Assembly (NCBI GenBank): GCA_030065775.1
Contig: JASJDL010000009.1
Span: 1 to 32,047 of the forward strand
DNA: 32,047 bases
Direction of reading: 5' to 3'
From: Flavobacteriaceae bacterium
GTDB lineage: Bacteria; Bacteroidota; Bacteroidia; Flavobacteriales; Flavobacteriaceae
Shown here: positions 6,501 through 15,373 of the stretch, one piece after another
Numbering within the stretch: the first letter of the stretch is position 1
How the letters are laid out: each line of letters begins with the position of its first letter
Made by a program: the position numbers and the translations under genes
Notes under the pieces: generated by a model
Database searches by the model: none
Seen by the model: only the letters and a program-made list of their open reading frames with translations
What the model was told of the DNA's origin: nothing

Positions 6501-8288
6501 TTAGTTGATTCTGACTCCGTTCTCATCAACTTTAACTTCTGCCTTTTCACCATCATCGTTGATCTTAATTTCAAGACCGTCTTCATCGAGGTTCACTTTT
6601 ACGCCGTCTTTTTCTTCATCTTCGGTATTCCAATCATCATTTTTACAGTCTAAACATTCCAGGCCTTCATCAGTCATTTTGAAATAATGTTCAGGCATAT
6701 CTCTTCTATACATATCATTCGTAGTCTCTATCCACCCTAAGAAACTTCGGGTCGACTCATCTATATAAATCACTTGGCCAACCGGTATGTACATGGTTAC
6801 GCGTACATCTTGATTCCTGTAGGGTTCTTTATCATCTAACAGCAAGTATCCATCGAACGAAATGGTAGTTCCTAGCTGCTTGAAATCATACTGGATTTCT
6901 TCTGCATTCTGTTTGGCGACCAACCGGGTTCGGCCACTCGCTTCTTTTCTTATTTTAACATATGCATTTGCACTATCTGTTTCTTTAAAATACAGGGTGA
7001 CGTCGTTAGAATAGAGCTTGCGATTGTCATTTTCATCAATCACTCTGCTGAATCCAGAGCGATGCCTGAATGAGAAATAATTTGAAAGGTTCTCATTGTC
7101 CTGCATCTTCACAGACAAGGTATCTAGAGGTGTCGTTACATAATCTTTTGTTTCTATGACGTGTGCGTCTCGAGCAAATTCGGCGCCATGTTTCACTCCA
7201 ATAAAGATGGCAGATAATAACGCTATTAACCATATTCCTAATAAGACGAACTTGGCGGTTCTACTTAGAATTTGTGATTTTCCTGAAATGATAAATAGGC
7301 CCAGGAAAAATAACATTAAGAAAGGTATTCCTACCAGTACTAGCATTAAGAGTGACAACACCCATATTGGAACATTTGTTACATTCTGGAAAACAAAATC
7401 GTCATCAAACATCCAGTCGGCACCCATAAAGTCAACGGTACCGGCAGTGAATAAACCAACTACCAGGGCGATGAGTGTAGATACTGCAACAATAATTAGG
7501 ATCACTCCGATAAATTTACCAATGATGGCAAAAAAGGTGACTATAATTTTACCAATTACATCAATGAATTCCTGAATACCTGATTGCCCGCGTTTATCCC
7601 TTCTTCGTTCCCTCTTTTTTTTTAATGAGTCAGAAACATTCTCATAGCCTTCCTTAACGGCTCCGGTAACATCATCAACGGCATCTTTGACACGTGCAGA
7701 AGCATCTTCAAACTCGGCACGAACGCGCTTTTCTATGTTGGTTATGGTTACAGGCTCACCCTCCATTTGTAATTTTTCTGCGGTGGTTCTTGCTTCAGGT
7801 AATAAGATCCATAAGATGATATAGAGTAAGAATCCGAACCCAAAACCAAATGCGGCTATAAGCCAGGCAATTCGAATCCAGATCACATCTACATCAAAAT
7901 AATAAGCGATACCAGACGATACGCCGCCTAGGAACTTATCCTCGCCATCACGAAACAAACGCCTTCTGGAAGCTCTTTCACCTCTATATGTTCTTCTGGT
8001 CTCTTCTGAAAACAATTCTTCATCAACCATATAATCTTCGGGCTGCCCCATCACCGAAATGATCTCATCAATATCATTTTCACTTACAACCTGGCGCGGA
8101 TCAGCAACTTTCTCTGATAACAATTCACTGATGCGTTGCTCGATATCGGCAATGATCTCATCTCTACCTTTAGGGTCATCACTTAAAGATCTGCGAATTG
8201 AATCGATATACCTTTTTAATTTTTGATAAGCGGTCTCATCAATGTGAAAAAAGACTCCTCCTAAATTTATGTTTATTGTCTTGTTCAT
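6501..8288 (-). CDS. PspC-domain membrane protein
   Basis: The 595-residue protein has a soluble N-terminal region with helix-rich 'DEIIADIEQRISELL' (43-57). A PspC domain follows at about residues 110-165 (LFRDGEDKFLGGVSSGIAYY, then DVDVIWIRIAWLIAAFGF and the membrane segment ending LWILLPEA). Next are a basic linker (KKKRERRRDKR) and about three further membrane segments (about 245-280, 308-335, 345-365). The C-terminal half is probably extracytoplasmic, ending in an acidic set of short beta repeats (VKVNLDEDG, LEIKINDDG, AEVKVDENG). PspC proteins take part in phage-shock/envelope-stress responses in proteobacteria; the Bacteroidota long forms are uncharacterised. The start overlaps the PadR gene by 4 bp, so the two are translationally coupled. 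Confidence 0.92.
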   Translation of the reverse strand: MNKTININLGGVFFHIDETAYQKLKRYIDSIRRSLSDDPKGRDEIIADIEQRISELLSEKVADPRQVVSENDIDEIISVMGQPEDYMVDEELFSEETRRTYRGERASRRRLFRDGEDKFLGGVSSGIAYYFDVDVIWIRIAWLIAAFGFGFGFLLYIILWILLPEARTTAEKLQMEGEPVTITNIEKRVRAEFEDASARVKDAVDDVTGAVKEGYENVSDSLKKKRERRRDKRGQSGIQEFIDVIGKIIVTFFAIIGKFIGVILIIVAVSTLIALVVGLFTAGTVDFMGADWMFDDDFVFQNVTNVPIWVLSLLMLVLVGIPFLMLFFLGLFIISGKSQILSRTAKFVLLGIWLIALLSAIFIGVKHGAEFARDAHVIETKDYVTTPLDTLSVKMQDNENLSNYFSFRHRSGFSRVIDENDNRKLYSNDVTLYFKETDSANAYVKIRKEASGRTRLVAKQNAEEIQYDFKQLGTTISFDGYLLLDDKEPYRNQDVRVTMYIPVGQVIYIDESTRSFLGWIETTNDMYRRDMPEHYFKMTDEGLECLDCKNDDWNTEDEEKDGVKVNLDEDGLEIKINDDGEKAEVKVDENGVRIN

Positions 8289-8626
8289 TTTTTTGCTGGT
8301 TTTTTGCTGGTTACAGTTTTTACGGCTCCAACGAGCTCACTCCAAGTTGTATTTAATTCTTTTAAAAATAATTTGCCTGTTTCGGTCAATGCATAATATT
8401 TGCGCGGTGGCCCGGATGTAGATTCTTCCCATCGGTAGCTCAACAAACCTGCATTTTTTAATCGTGTTAACAACGGATATACGGTGCCTTCGACCACGAG
8501 CAGCTTTGCATCTTTTAAATGCGAGAGAATTTCTGAAGTGTAGGCATCACCACCTTCTAAAATGGATAGGATGCAGAACTCTAAAACTCCCTTACGCATT
8601 TGCGCTTTTGTATTCTCTATCTTCAT
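8285..8626 (-). CDS. PadR family transcriptional regulator
   Basis: The 113-residue protein is a winged-helix DNA-binding protein of the short PadR type. It shows the hallmark N-terminal 'MRKGVLEFCILSILEGGDAY', the recognition region 'VVEGTVYPLLTRLKNAGLL', and the wing 'RWEESTSGPPRKYYALTETG', followed by a C-terminal helix for dimerisation. PadR proteins are usually repressors of adjacent genes. Here the stop overlaps the start of the PspC gene (ATGA), so it very likely controls its own operon with the PspC protein. A 5-bp inverted repeat (CGACG-AATA-CGTCG at 8666-8679) in its upstream region is a possible but weak operator. The inducing signal is unknown. Confidence 0.93.
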   Translation of the reverse strand: MKIENTKAQMRKGVLEFCILSILEGGDAYTSEILSHLKDAKLLVVEGTVYPLLTRLKNAGLLSYRWEESTSGPPRKYYALTETGKLFLKELNTTWSELVGAVKTVTSKKPAKK

Positions 8627-8766
8627 GATACTTGTACTTCTTTTTTAGGGTCTATAAAAATATGGCGACGAATACGTCGACTACATATAAAATTACTTCT
8701 GTTAGTATAGAAATCATAGCTGGGTTGATTTAGTCCGATCTCTGAGGGGTAATCAGCGATACAGAA

Positions 8767-9207
8767 TTATTTAATAAATTTTATGGTTAAAGGATAGCGA
8801 TACACTTCTCCTCTACTTGCTTTTATAGCCGCCACGATCACCAGGATAAATTTGATGAAACTGAGTACAGCTATTAGTGAACCTATGCTTAGTATTCCAA
8901 AAAGGTTATCAAAACCCCAATGGAAATGAAAATCAAAATGATCAAAATCGTCTACATGCCTTAAGTGATTAAAAAAAGAACCAATAGCAAATGGAAACAT
9001 GAACATTCCTAAAATTGTGACATACAATACATAACTAATATTGAAGTTCACGGCTTCTACACCGTTCTCATCCACATAGGCACTTCTGTCCTTATTAACT
9101 GACCATAATATAAGCGGCCCTAAAATGCTTCCAAATGGAAACACAAAACTAAAAAAGGATGATAAATGCGTTAAAAATGCCGTGTTCTTTTCTCTTTGTG
9201 TCAACAT
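8767..9207 (-). CDS. DUF4870 membrane protein with His/Asp-rich loop
   Basis: The 146-residue protein shows the DUF4870 (Tic20-like) pattern: a short N terminus (TQREKNTAFLTHLSSF), a first hydrophobic hairpin (FVFPFGSILGPLILWSV), the conserved 'VDENGVEAVNFNISYVLY', and further membrane segments ending in a short basic tail. Between membrane segments there is a loop, RHVDDFDHFDFHFHWGFDN (about residues 88-106), unusually dense in His and Asp, which could bind a metal. It lies upstream of padR with a 140-base gap on the same strand and has its own good promoter. DUF4870 genes commonly accompany PspC/PadR genes in this phylum. Its role is unknown. Confidence 0.85.
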   Translation of the reverse strand: MLTQREKNTAFLTHLSSFFSFVFPFGSILGPLILWSVNKDRSAYVDENGVEAVNFNISYVLYVTILGMFMFPFAIGSFFNHLRHVDDFDHFDFHFHWGFDNLFGILSIGSLIAVLSFIKFILVIVAAIKASRGEVYRYPLTIKFIK

Positions 9208-9238
9208 GGTTAAATGATTTTAATAGTACTTGACACTG

Positions 9239-9270
9239 CAAATATATATATAAAAAACAGTATTATGCAA
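9239..9270 (-). promoter_or_regulatory. Bacteroidota-type promoter of the DUF4870 gene
   Basis: On the minus strand TTG (9268-9270) is followed after 21 bases by TATATTTG (9239-9246), a full match to the consensus. Transcription would start near 9232, about 25 bases before the ATG at 9207. It could also drive padR and pspC by readthrough. Confidence 0.6.
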
Positions 9271-9386
9271 TACAAAGTACTAAAAATTTTTAAAATTTAA
9301 CATTTTTTAACTTTTGTGAATTCTAATTATTTCAATGTATAATTTTGATATTCAATTATTTATTCCTGTTTTATGAAAATAAAAAA

Positions 9387-9407
9387 GGGTGCAAAAAAAT
9401 TACACCC
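9387..9407 (-). terminator. Terminator of the GH65 gene
   Basis: On the minus strand GGGTGT pairs with GCACCC (6 bp with one G-U) around a U-rich loop and is followed by TTTTTTATTTT. It starts 25 bases after the stop codon of the GH65 gene. Confidence 0.75.
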
Positions 9408-9432
9408 TCTTAGTTTCAAAATACTTATTTTA

Positions 9433-11469
9433 CTACTTTTTTCGCTCAAATGTATTTTTGTCAACACCTATTCCGGACATTTTTAGATACCTCCATCGCT
9501 TTGGCAATGAGGTGTCTAATTGCTTGATTCCTTCATCAGTAATATCTAACCCTCCAATACCAAATAGAACCGATTGCAACGTTCCTCCTGCCCCGGTAGC
9601 GAAATATGGATTGGTGCCACCGGCAGTTTCAGCCAAAACACCAAACGGAGGTACTTCGTTGGGTTGGTAACTTTTCTTAAAAAGTTCATAAGCTTTCTCC
9701 GCATCACCTAACCTTGCATACAGTACGGCTAAAATTGCACCACCCATAGCCGGACCATCTGGTGCCAGGCGTGGTTCATAATAGTTCAGGTCTTTACGGA
9801 TGTCTTCTTTTTGTGTCACAACTTTTAAGGGATACGCGAGTAGATTTACGTCGGCCTGCTTGATCATCACACCATCATACGTCTTATTTTCTTTTGTTGT
9901 GCCATCAGGAAATTTCAATATTGGAATATTCGCCGCTACATGATTCCAGTCAGCATTAGGGGTAAGGCCTAAAACTTTGGCAGCTTGAGAGGCGTACCCC
10001 AAGACCGTTTTTACCATACCATTCGTAAATGCATTGTTATCTATATTTTCCTCCCATTCATTGGCACCTATGACATTATTAATATCAAAACTACCTTCAC
10101 CGCTTCGTTCTACTCTACTTGACCAGAAATCTGCTACTTCTTTTAGCACAGGGTAGCCCCGGGTTCTTAGCCATTCTTTATCTTTTGTGACCTGATAGTA
10201 TTTCCAGAAGGCCCATCCTACTGTGGCAGATATATGCTGCTGAAATGGCCCAGTCAATGCCCATACCGGCGTATCTTCAGAACCGTCTTCTGCAGACTCC
10301 CATGGGTACATCGCTCCGTCATAGCCATGAGCAAATGCATTCTCCTGGGCGGCTCCTAAGCGTTCAAATCGATATTCTAATAACGACTTTGCAATCTCAG
10401 GTTGTAAAACCAAAAGTGGTGGGTACATCCATAATTCAGTGTCCCAAAAAACATGGCCATTATATCCTAAGCCAGATAAACCCATTGGTGATAAGGAGTA
10501 CGCCGTGCCCTTTCGTGCAAATGAATATAAATGATATATCGCAGATCGTACTGCGCGCTGTGATTCCAGGTCACCTTCAATTTCGATATCACTTTCCCAT
10601 AGGTCCTTCCAGGCCTTTTGATGTGCATTTAGCAATCTTTCTGTACCTTCAAGTTTTGCAAAAATTGTCAAGCGTTCTGCTTCATTATGCGGATCATTAT
10701 TATGAACCGAGGATAGTGTAGAACCCACCACGGCAAATCTGTACGTCTCCCCTTTTTTGAGTTTTCTTCGAAACTTCATAAGGTGCATGTTGTAATCCCA
10801 ATCTTCATGAATGATCTTGGGTTCATCGCCATGCTTTTCTGGAAAAATAAAAGAGGTACTTGTAGCAACTTTTTTCTTTCCGGGGCTGAAAGCCACCGAG
10901 CTCATTAAAGGTATCAACACATGAGGTCGGTCGATCTCTGAGTATAAATTTCTTACATCCGAAAGATGATTAGGGGCCTCTATATAATTTATCGGTGTTA
11001 TTTCTACATCTTTTTTCGCTTTTATTTCAATAACACTCATAGCGGTATATGGCAGATTTCTTAATGACATTAAATCCTGCTTCACTGAAACCGACTTACC
11101 GACATTATAGGTTGTCGTCAACATTGCTTTCTTCATGTCAAGGGTCTGCGCATAATCAGATATTTCTCTTCTACCAACTCTTTTTCCATCAACTTCAAGA
11201 TGCATATTCATATGACTGAAAGTTTTCAATATATTGCTTACACGTCCTCTCTGATAATAATCGTAAACACCATTAAGGACCACATCTTTAACTTTCATAG
11301 GTTCAGGTGAAGACACCAGGCCTACCATACCGTTGGCGACGGTGATACCATAATAATTCGCAGGGTCAATATTGGAGGCTTGAATATGCCAGGGAGACTT
11401 GGAAAGGTCTTGTGCAACTAAAAAATTCGTAAAGGTAAAAATAACGAGGATGGTTACTACTTTTTTCAT
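9433..11469 (-). CDS. Secreted glycoside hydrolase family 65 (alpha-glucosidase type)
   Basis: With the start at 11469 the product is 678 residues with a clear Sec signal (MKKVVTILVIFTFTNFLVAQ); an upstream in-frame ATG at 11535 would bury it. GH65 features are the beta-sandwich N-terminal domain, the (alpha/alpha)6 segment GYNGHVFWDTELWMYPPLL (from 335), HGYDGAMYPWES (381-392) and the general-acid motif GANEWEENIDNNAFTN with Glu471. GH65 phosphorylases carry a phosphate-binding loop near the C terminus. Here that region reads LAETAGGTNPYFATGAGG, with Glu614 in the position expected of a general base. The Flavobacterium johnsoniae enzyme FjGH65A, an inverting alpha-1,2-glucosidase (kojibiose hydrolase), has from memory the acid at 472 and base at 616, an almost identical layout. 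I therefore infer a periplasmic hydrolase. Its substrate here may be different. It is divergent from the GH32 operon. Confidence 0.9.
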   Translation of the reverse strand: MKKVVTILVIFTFTNFLVAQDLSKSPWHIQASNIDPANYYGITVANGMVGLVSSPEPMKVKDVVLNGVYDYYQRGRVSNILKTFSHMNMHLEVDGKRVGRREISDYAQTLDMKKAMLTTTYNVGKSVSVKQDLMSLRNLPYTAMSVIEIKAKKDVEITPINYIEAPNHLSDVRNLYSEIDRPHVLIPLMSSVAFSPGKKKVATSTSFIFPEKHGDEPKIIHEDWDYNMHLMKFRRKLKKGETYRFAVVGSTLSSVHNNDPHNEAERLTIFAKLEGTERLLNAHQKAWKDLWESDIEIEGDLESQRAVRSAIYHLYSFARKGTAYSLSPMGLSGLGYNGHVFWDTELWMYPPLLVLQPEIAKSLLEYRFERLGAAQENAFAHGYDGAMYPWESAEDGSEDTPVWALTGPFQQHISATVGWAFWKYYQVTKDKEWLRTRGYPVLKEVADFWSSRVERSGEGSFDINNVIGANEWEENIDNNAFTNGMVKTVLGYASQAAKVLGLTPNADWNHVAANIPILKFPDGTTKENKTYDGVMIKQADVNLLAYPLKVVTQKEDIRKDLNYYEPRLAPDGPAMGGAILAVLYARLGDAEKAYELFKKSYQPNEVPPFGVLAETAGGTNPYFATGAGGTLQSVLFGIGGLDITDEGIKQLDTSLPKRWRYLKMSGIGVDKNTFERKK

Positions 11470-11487
11470 AATTAAGAGATTAGTAGG

Positions 11488-11495
11488 CAAATATA
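11488..11495 (-). promoter_or_regulatory. Candidate -7 box of the GH65 gene
   Basis: TATATTTG on the minus strand matches TAnnTTTG and lies 18 bases upstream of the chosen GH65 ATG, predicting a leader of about 12 bases. No clear TTG at -33. The 84-base divergent region 11470-11553 must also hold the start signals of the GH32 operon, where I see no good box. Confidence 0.4.
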
Positions 11496-11553
11496 AATAA
11501 GAAATATGAACCTTATTTTTTTTACTTTTATCCATTCCTGTAAAATTCTAATC

Positions 11554-13125
11554 ATGATACGAAGTATGTTTTTGCTGACGTTTTCGGGGTTGTTGCTATA
11601 TTCATGTACAGAAAAAAAAGAAATCAAGAAGCTTGATAAAGCGCTTGAAGTAAATGAAAGAATCAGTTATAATGAAAGTTACAGACCTCAGTATCATTTT
11701 TCTCCCACAGAGAAGTGGATGAATGATCCAAATGGACTGGTATATCACAAAGGTGTTTATCATTTGTTCTATCAACACTATCCGGAAGACATCGTATGGG
11801 GCCCCATGCACTGGGGGCATGCAATTAGTAACGACTTGATTTCATGGGGGCACAAACCTATTGCGCTATATCCTGATAAACATGGATTAATTTTTTCCGG
11901 TAGCGCTGTCGTTGATAAAAAGAACAGCTCTGGCTTTGGAAGCCTAGAAAATCCTCCCATGGTCGCAATCTTTACCTATCATTTAATGGAAGGTGAAAAA
12001 GCAGGCAGAACTGATTTCCAGACGCAAGGTATAGCTTACAGCTTAGATAATGGTAACACCTGGAAGAAATATGAAAACAACCCGGTTATCGGAAATCCCG
12101 GTATTAAAGACTTTAGAGATCCTAAGGTATTCTGGCATGAGGAATCTAATCAATGGATCATGGCCTTAGTAGCTGGAGATCATGTAAAGTTTTATAATTC
12201 AGAAAATCTAAAAGAGTGGAATTACCTAAGTGATTTCGGCAAAGGCAAAGGCGCCCATGGAGGTGTCTGGGAATGCCCCGACCTGTTTACATTAAAGTCT
12301 GAAAACAGTGATGACGAAAAGTGGGTGCTGCTAGTAAGTATTAACCCAGGAGCCCCCAATGGTGGTTCTGGAACACAATACTTTATTGGAGATTTTGACG
12401 GAAAGACATTCAGAGTTGAACATGATGACGTCAAGTGGTTAGATTATGGTATGGACAATTACGCAGGTATCACCTATAATAACGAACCCAATAATGATCG
12501 TGTCTTTATCGGGTGGATGAGTAATTGGAATTATGCCAGAAATACACCAACTGAGGTTTGGCGTAGTGCCATGACACTACCAAGAAAATTAACATTGACG
12601 AAAGAAGGGTCCGATTATTACGTTAAAGGTAATCCAATAGAGGCTATTGGGCAACTCATTGAAAAATCTGAAGATAACGAAATTATGAGGGTTGCCAACG
12701 AATCGAAATGGATTCTGGAGAAAGATTTTCTAAACGAATCTAAGATTTCATTTACCGCCGATTCGTTACACCATATTGAAATACAATTGACAAATAATAG
12801 CAATGATGCACTTCTTTTGGGAATCGATCCTGAAAAAAATGTAGCTTATATTGACAGAACAAAGTGTGGAAAAACCGGTTTCGAAAAAAGTTTTGCAGCA
12901 GCACGTCATGTGATGCCTCTAAAAATTAGGGACAGCGAAATTTCGATAGAAATTTATCTAGATAGATCGTCTGTCGAGTTTTTTATCAATAATGGTCGCT
13001 ATGTAATGACCAATCAGATTTTTCCAAATGAACCACTTACGTCTATTTCTGTTAGTGGCGATCAGAAACAAGGTATTCGCAATTTCAAGATAGAGCAAAT
13101 TAAATCGATTTGGAATGAAAAGTAA
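11554..13125 (+). CDS. GH32 lipoprotein, fructan/sucrose beta-fructosidase
   Basis: Starting at 11554 gives a 523-residue lipoprotein (signal ends LLYSC, Cys18). An ATG at 11506 would add 16 residues before the signal. All GH32 catalytic motifs are intact: WMNDPNG (55-61) with the nucleophile Asp58, the RDP motif (188-190) with transition-state stabiliser Asp189, and WEC (239-241) with acid/base Glu240. The C-terminal beta-sandwich is present (DRSSVEFFINNGRYVMT). The family splits beta-D-fructofuranosides (sucrose, inulin, levan). No additional carbohydrate-binding domain is seen, which fits an exo-acting enzyme. The lipid anchor puts it in the periplasm or at the cell surface, where it would release fructose for the MFS transporter encoded next. 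The stop overlaps the transporter start by 11 bp. Confidence 0.95.
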   Translation: MIRSMFLLTFSGLLLYSCTEKKEIKKLDKALEVNERISYNESYRPQYHFSPTEKWMNDPNGLVYHKGVYHLFYQHYPEDIVWGPMHWGHAISNDLISWGHKPIALYPDKHGLIFSGSAVVDKKNSSGFGSLENPPMVAIFTYHLMEGEKAGRTDFQTQGIAYSLDNGNTWKKYENNPVIGNPGIKDFRDPKVFWHEESNQWIMALVAGDHVKFYNSENLKEWNYLSDFGKGKGAHGGVWECPDLFTLKSENSDDEKWVLLVSINPGAPNGGSGTQYFIGDFDGKTFRVEHDDVKWLDYGMDNYAGITYNNEPNNDRVFIGWMSNWNYARNTPTEVWRSAMTLPRKLTLTKEGSDYYVKGNPIEAIGQLIEKSEDNEIMRVANESKWILEKDFLNESKISFTADSLHHIEIQLTNNSNDALLLGIDPEKNVAYIDRTKCGKTGFEKSFAAARHVMPLKIRDSEISIEIYLDRSSVEFFINNGRYVMTNQIFPNEPLTSISVSGDQKQGIRNFKIEQIKSIWNEK

Positions 13126-14461
13126 AACACTTTATTGGTCAATCACGGTTGCCTTGGCAGGATTTTTATTCGGTTTTGATACCGTGGTGATTTCGGGCGC
13201 CAATCAACCCATAAAAGAATTATGGAATACCTCGCCTTTATTTCATGGTACCTTTATTATGTCTATGGCACTTTGGGGAACGGTGTTCGGCGCACTTTTC
13301 GGAGGGCTCCCTTGTGATAGATTCGGAAGAAAAAAAACATTGATTTGGATCGGTATCCTGTACCTGCTATCGGCATTAGGTTCAGCCTTTGCTCCGGATC
13401 CATATACCTTTTCTTTCTTTCGATTTATTGGCGGACTGGGTGTTGGGGCCTCTTCAGTAGCTGCCCCAATTTATATCTCAGAAATCTCATCTGCTGAAAA
13501 GCGGGGAAGATTAGTAGCGCTATACCAATTTAATATCGTCTTCGGAATTTTTATAGCCTTCATTTCTAATTATTTATTAAAAGGTGTTGGAGGTAGCAAT
13601 GATTGGCGATTGATGTTAGGTGTGGAAGCCATTCCTGCCCTTGCCTATTCCTTGATGGTATTGACCGTTCCCAACAGTCCGAGGTGGCTGGCACTCAAAA
13701 AAAGAAATGATGAGGACGCAAAACAGGTATTAAACTTAATATATACGAAACAAAAAGCGCTTGAAAAACTGGCCGAAATAAAAGAAGATTTAGTCAATAA
13801 TCTTAAAGGTGAACGCCTGTTTCAGAAAAAATTTAGCCGTGTGATTTGGTTGGGATTCCTAATCGCATTTTTCAACCAGCTTTCGGGTATCAATTTTGTA
13901 CTGTACTATGCCCCTGAAATTTTAGAGCGATCAGGCCTGGCAGCAAAAGAATCTTTGTTCAGTTCAATTTCCATTGGCGTTGTGAACTTAGTTTTCACCT
14001 TCGTAGGTTTATGGCTGATTGACCGATTAGGAAGAAAACAACTCATTATTATTGGGTCAATTGGATATATTATTAGCCTCGCCATGGTAGGCTGGTCTTT
14101 CTACAGTGGCGCCAGTTCTGGTTTATTACTGTCCTTTATTTTGCTTTTCATAGCGTCTCATGCGATAGGGCAAGGCGCAGTTATTTGGGTTTTTATCTCT
14201 GAAATTTTCCCAAACAACGTAAGAGCTTATGGACAGTCTTTAGGTACCGGAACCCATTGGGTTTTTGCGGCAATAATCACATTAATCACACCTTTATTTC
14301 TAGATAATGATAAAGGAATATTTGCTGAAAATCCTTGGCCAATATTTGTGTTTTTTTCATTTATGATGATACTTCAGTTAATCTGGGCTTTAACCAAGAT
14401 GCCAGAGACAAAAGGCATTTCATTAGAAAAATTAGAAAAACAATTAGTTAAAAATGAATGA
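13115..14461 (+). CDS. MFS sugar porter, probable fructose (or hexose) importer
   Basis: The 448-residue protein has about 12 membrane segments and the signatures of the sugar porter family (TC 2.A.1.1). These are GFDTVVISGA in helix 1 (20-29), DRFGRKK (68-74) between helices 2 and 3, RFIGGLGVG (103-111), VPNSPRWL (185-192; Asn replaces the more usual Glu), QLSGIN (255-260), the second-half DRLGRK (303-308) and PETKG (430-434). Such proteins import monosaccharides with protons across the inner membrane. Between an exported GH32 and a fructokinase, with overlaps of 11 bp and 8 bp, fructose is the most likely substrate. Its position resembles that of the inner-membrane monosaccharide importer in the B. 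thetaiotaomicron fructan locus. Confidence 0.93.
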   Translation: MKSKTLYWSITVALAGFLFGFDTVVISGANQPIKELWNTSPLFHGTFIMSMALWGTVFGALFGGLPCDRFGRKKTLIWIGILYLLSALGSAFAPDPYTFSFFRFIGGLGVGASSVAAPIYISEISSAEKRGRLVALYQFNIVFGIFIAFISNYLLKGVGGSNDWRLMLGVEAIPALAYSLMVLTVPNSPRWLALKKRNDEDAKQVLNLIYTKQKALEKLAEIKEDLVNNLKGERLFQKKFSRVIWLGFLIAFFNQLSGINFVLYYAPEILERSGLAAKESLFSSISIGVVNLVFTFVGLWLIDRLGRKQLIIIGSIGYIISLAMVGWSFYSGASSGLLLSFILLFIASHAIGQGAVIWVFISEIFPNNVRAYGQSLGTGTHWVFAAIITLITPLFLDNDKGIFAENPWPIFVFFSFMMILQLIWALTKMPETKGISLEKLEKQLVKNE

Positions 14462-15353
14462 TAATCAATCGCTTACCGCCGTATGCTATGGTGAAGTATT
14501 GTGGGATGTTTTTCCTGATCACAAAACCATTGGTGGCGCTCCTTTAAACGTAGCTTTACGTCTAAAATCACTTGGTATAGATACCGCTGTTATCACAAGA
14601 ATTGGTACTGATTCGAATGGTAAAGCGTTAACCGACTATCTTTCAGCCAATGGATTAGATTTATTTAATGTGCAAATTGATAACGAGCATAAAACCGGGA
14701 TCGTGAACGTTGCTTTAAACAATAGCGGTTCTGCCAGCTATGAAATTGAATATCCGGTAGCCTGGGATAAAATTCAATTGACAGAAAGGGCTGTAGAATT
14801 AGTAAAAACATCAGATACTTTTGTTTTTGGAAGTTTGGCTTGTCGTGATAAAATTTCAAAAAATACGCTACTTGAATTACTAGAGTTCGCAAAATTTAAG
14901 GTTTTTGATGTGAATCTTCGCCCACCACATTACTCCTATGAGCTATTATTAGAACTCATGCACAAGGCAGATTTTATAAAGTTAAACGATGAAGAACTAC
15001 TGGAAATCTGCAACCATATGGGTATTTCGGCATCTAACTTAAAAAATAGGATGCAACTTTTGTCGAAGAGAACAAATTCGCGCATTATTTGTTTGACAAA
15101 AGGCAAAAATGGTGCAGCATTATTGGTTGATGGTAGTTATTACGAAAATCAGGGTTATAAGGTTACTGTTGAAGATACCGTTGGAGCAGGTGATTCATTT
15201 TTAGCAACCCTAATTGCAAAACTACTGCAGAAATCGACTCCGGAAATTGCCTTAAATCATGCTTGTGTGGTTGGAGCTCTTGTGGCATCTAAAAAAGGTG
15301 CAAATCCAAAAATTAGCTTGACGGATATTGAGCGAGCAATGTCAAAACAGTGA
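14454..15353 (+). CDS. PfkB family fructokinase
   Basis: The 299-residue cytoplasmic kinase transfers phosphate from ATP to a sugar, here most likely fructose to fructose 6-phosphate. It shows GEVLWDVFPD (13-22), the substrate-binding GGAPLNVA (27-34), typical of bacterial fructokinases, DVNLRPP (152-158), KLNDEE (176-181) and the C-terminal PfkB signature DTVGAGDSF (241-249) with catalytic base Asp247. The length matches the family. It is the third gene of a tightly overlapping GH32-transporter-kinase set, so the encoded steps run from release, through import, to phosphorylation. No hairpin terminator is visible after it. Confidence 0.93.
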   Translation: MNDNQSLTAVCYGEVLWDVFPDHKTIGGAPLNVALRLKSLGIDTAVITRIGTDSNGKALTDYLSANGLDLFNVQIDNEHKTGIVNVALNNSGSASYEIEYPVAWDKIQLTERAVELVKTSDTFVFGSLACRDKISKNTLLELLEFAKFKVFDVNLRPPHYSYELLLELMHKADFIKLNDEELLEICNHMGISASNLKNRMQLLSKRTNSRIICLTKGKNGAALLVDGSYYENQGYKVTVEDTVGAGDSFLATLIAKLLQKSTPEIALNHACVVGALVASKKGANPKISLTDIERAMSKQ

Positions 15354-15373
15354 AAAGAAAAAAAGTAGGGTGA

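Noticed and set aside
8666-8679. CGACG-AATA-CGTCG upstream of padR as a PadR operator
   Set aside because: Only 5-base arms and no second copy near other genes of the group; mentioned as a possibility but not listed as a feature.
9433-11469. GH65 protein as kojibiose/maltose/trehalose phosphorylase
   Set aside because: It is exported by a signal peptide, and the C-terminal loop carries a glutamate in the general-base position instead of a phosphate-binding loop; this fits the hydrolase type better.
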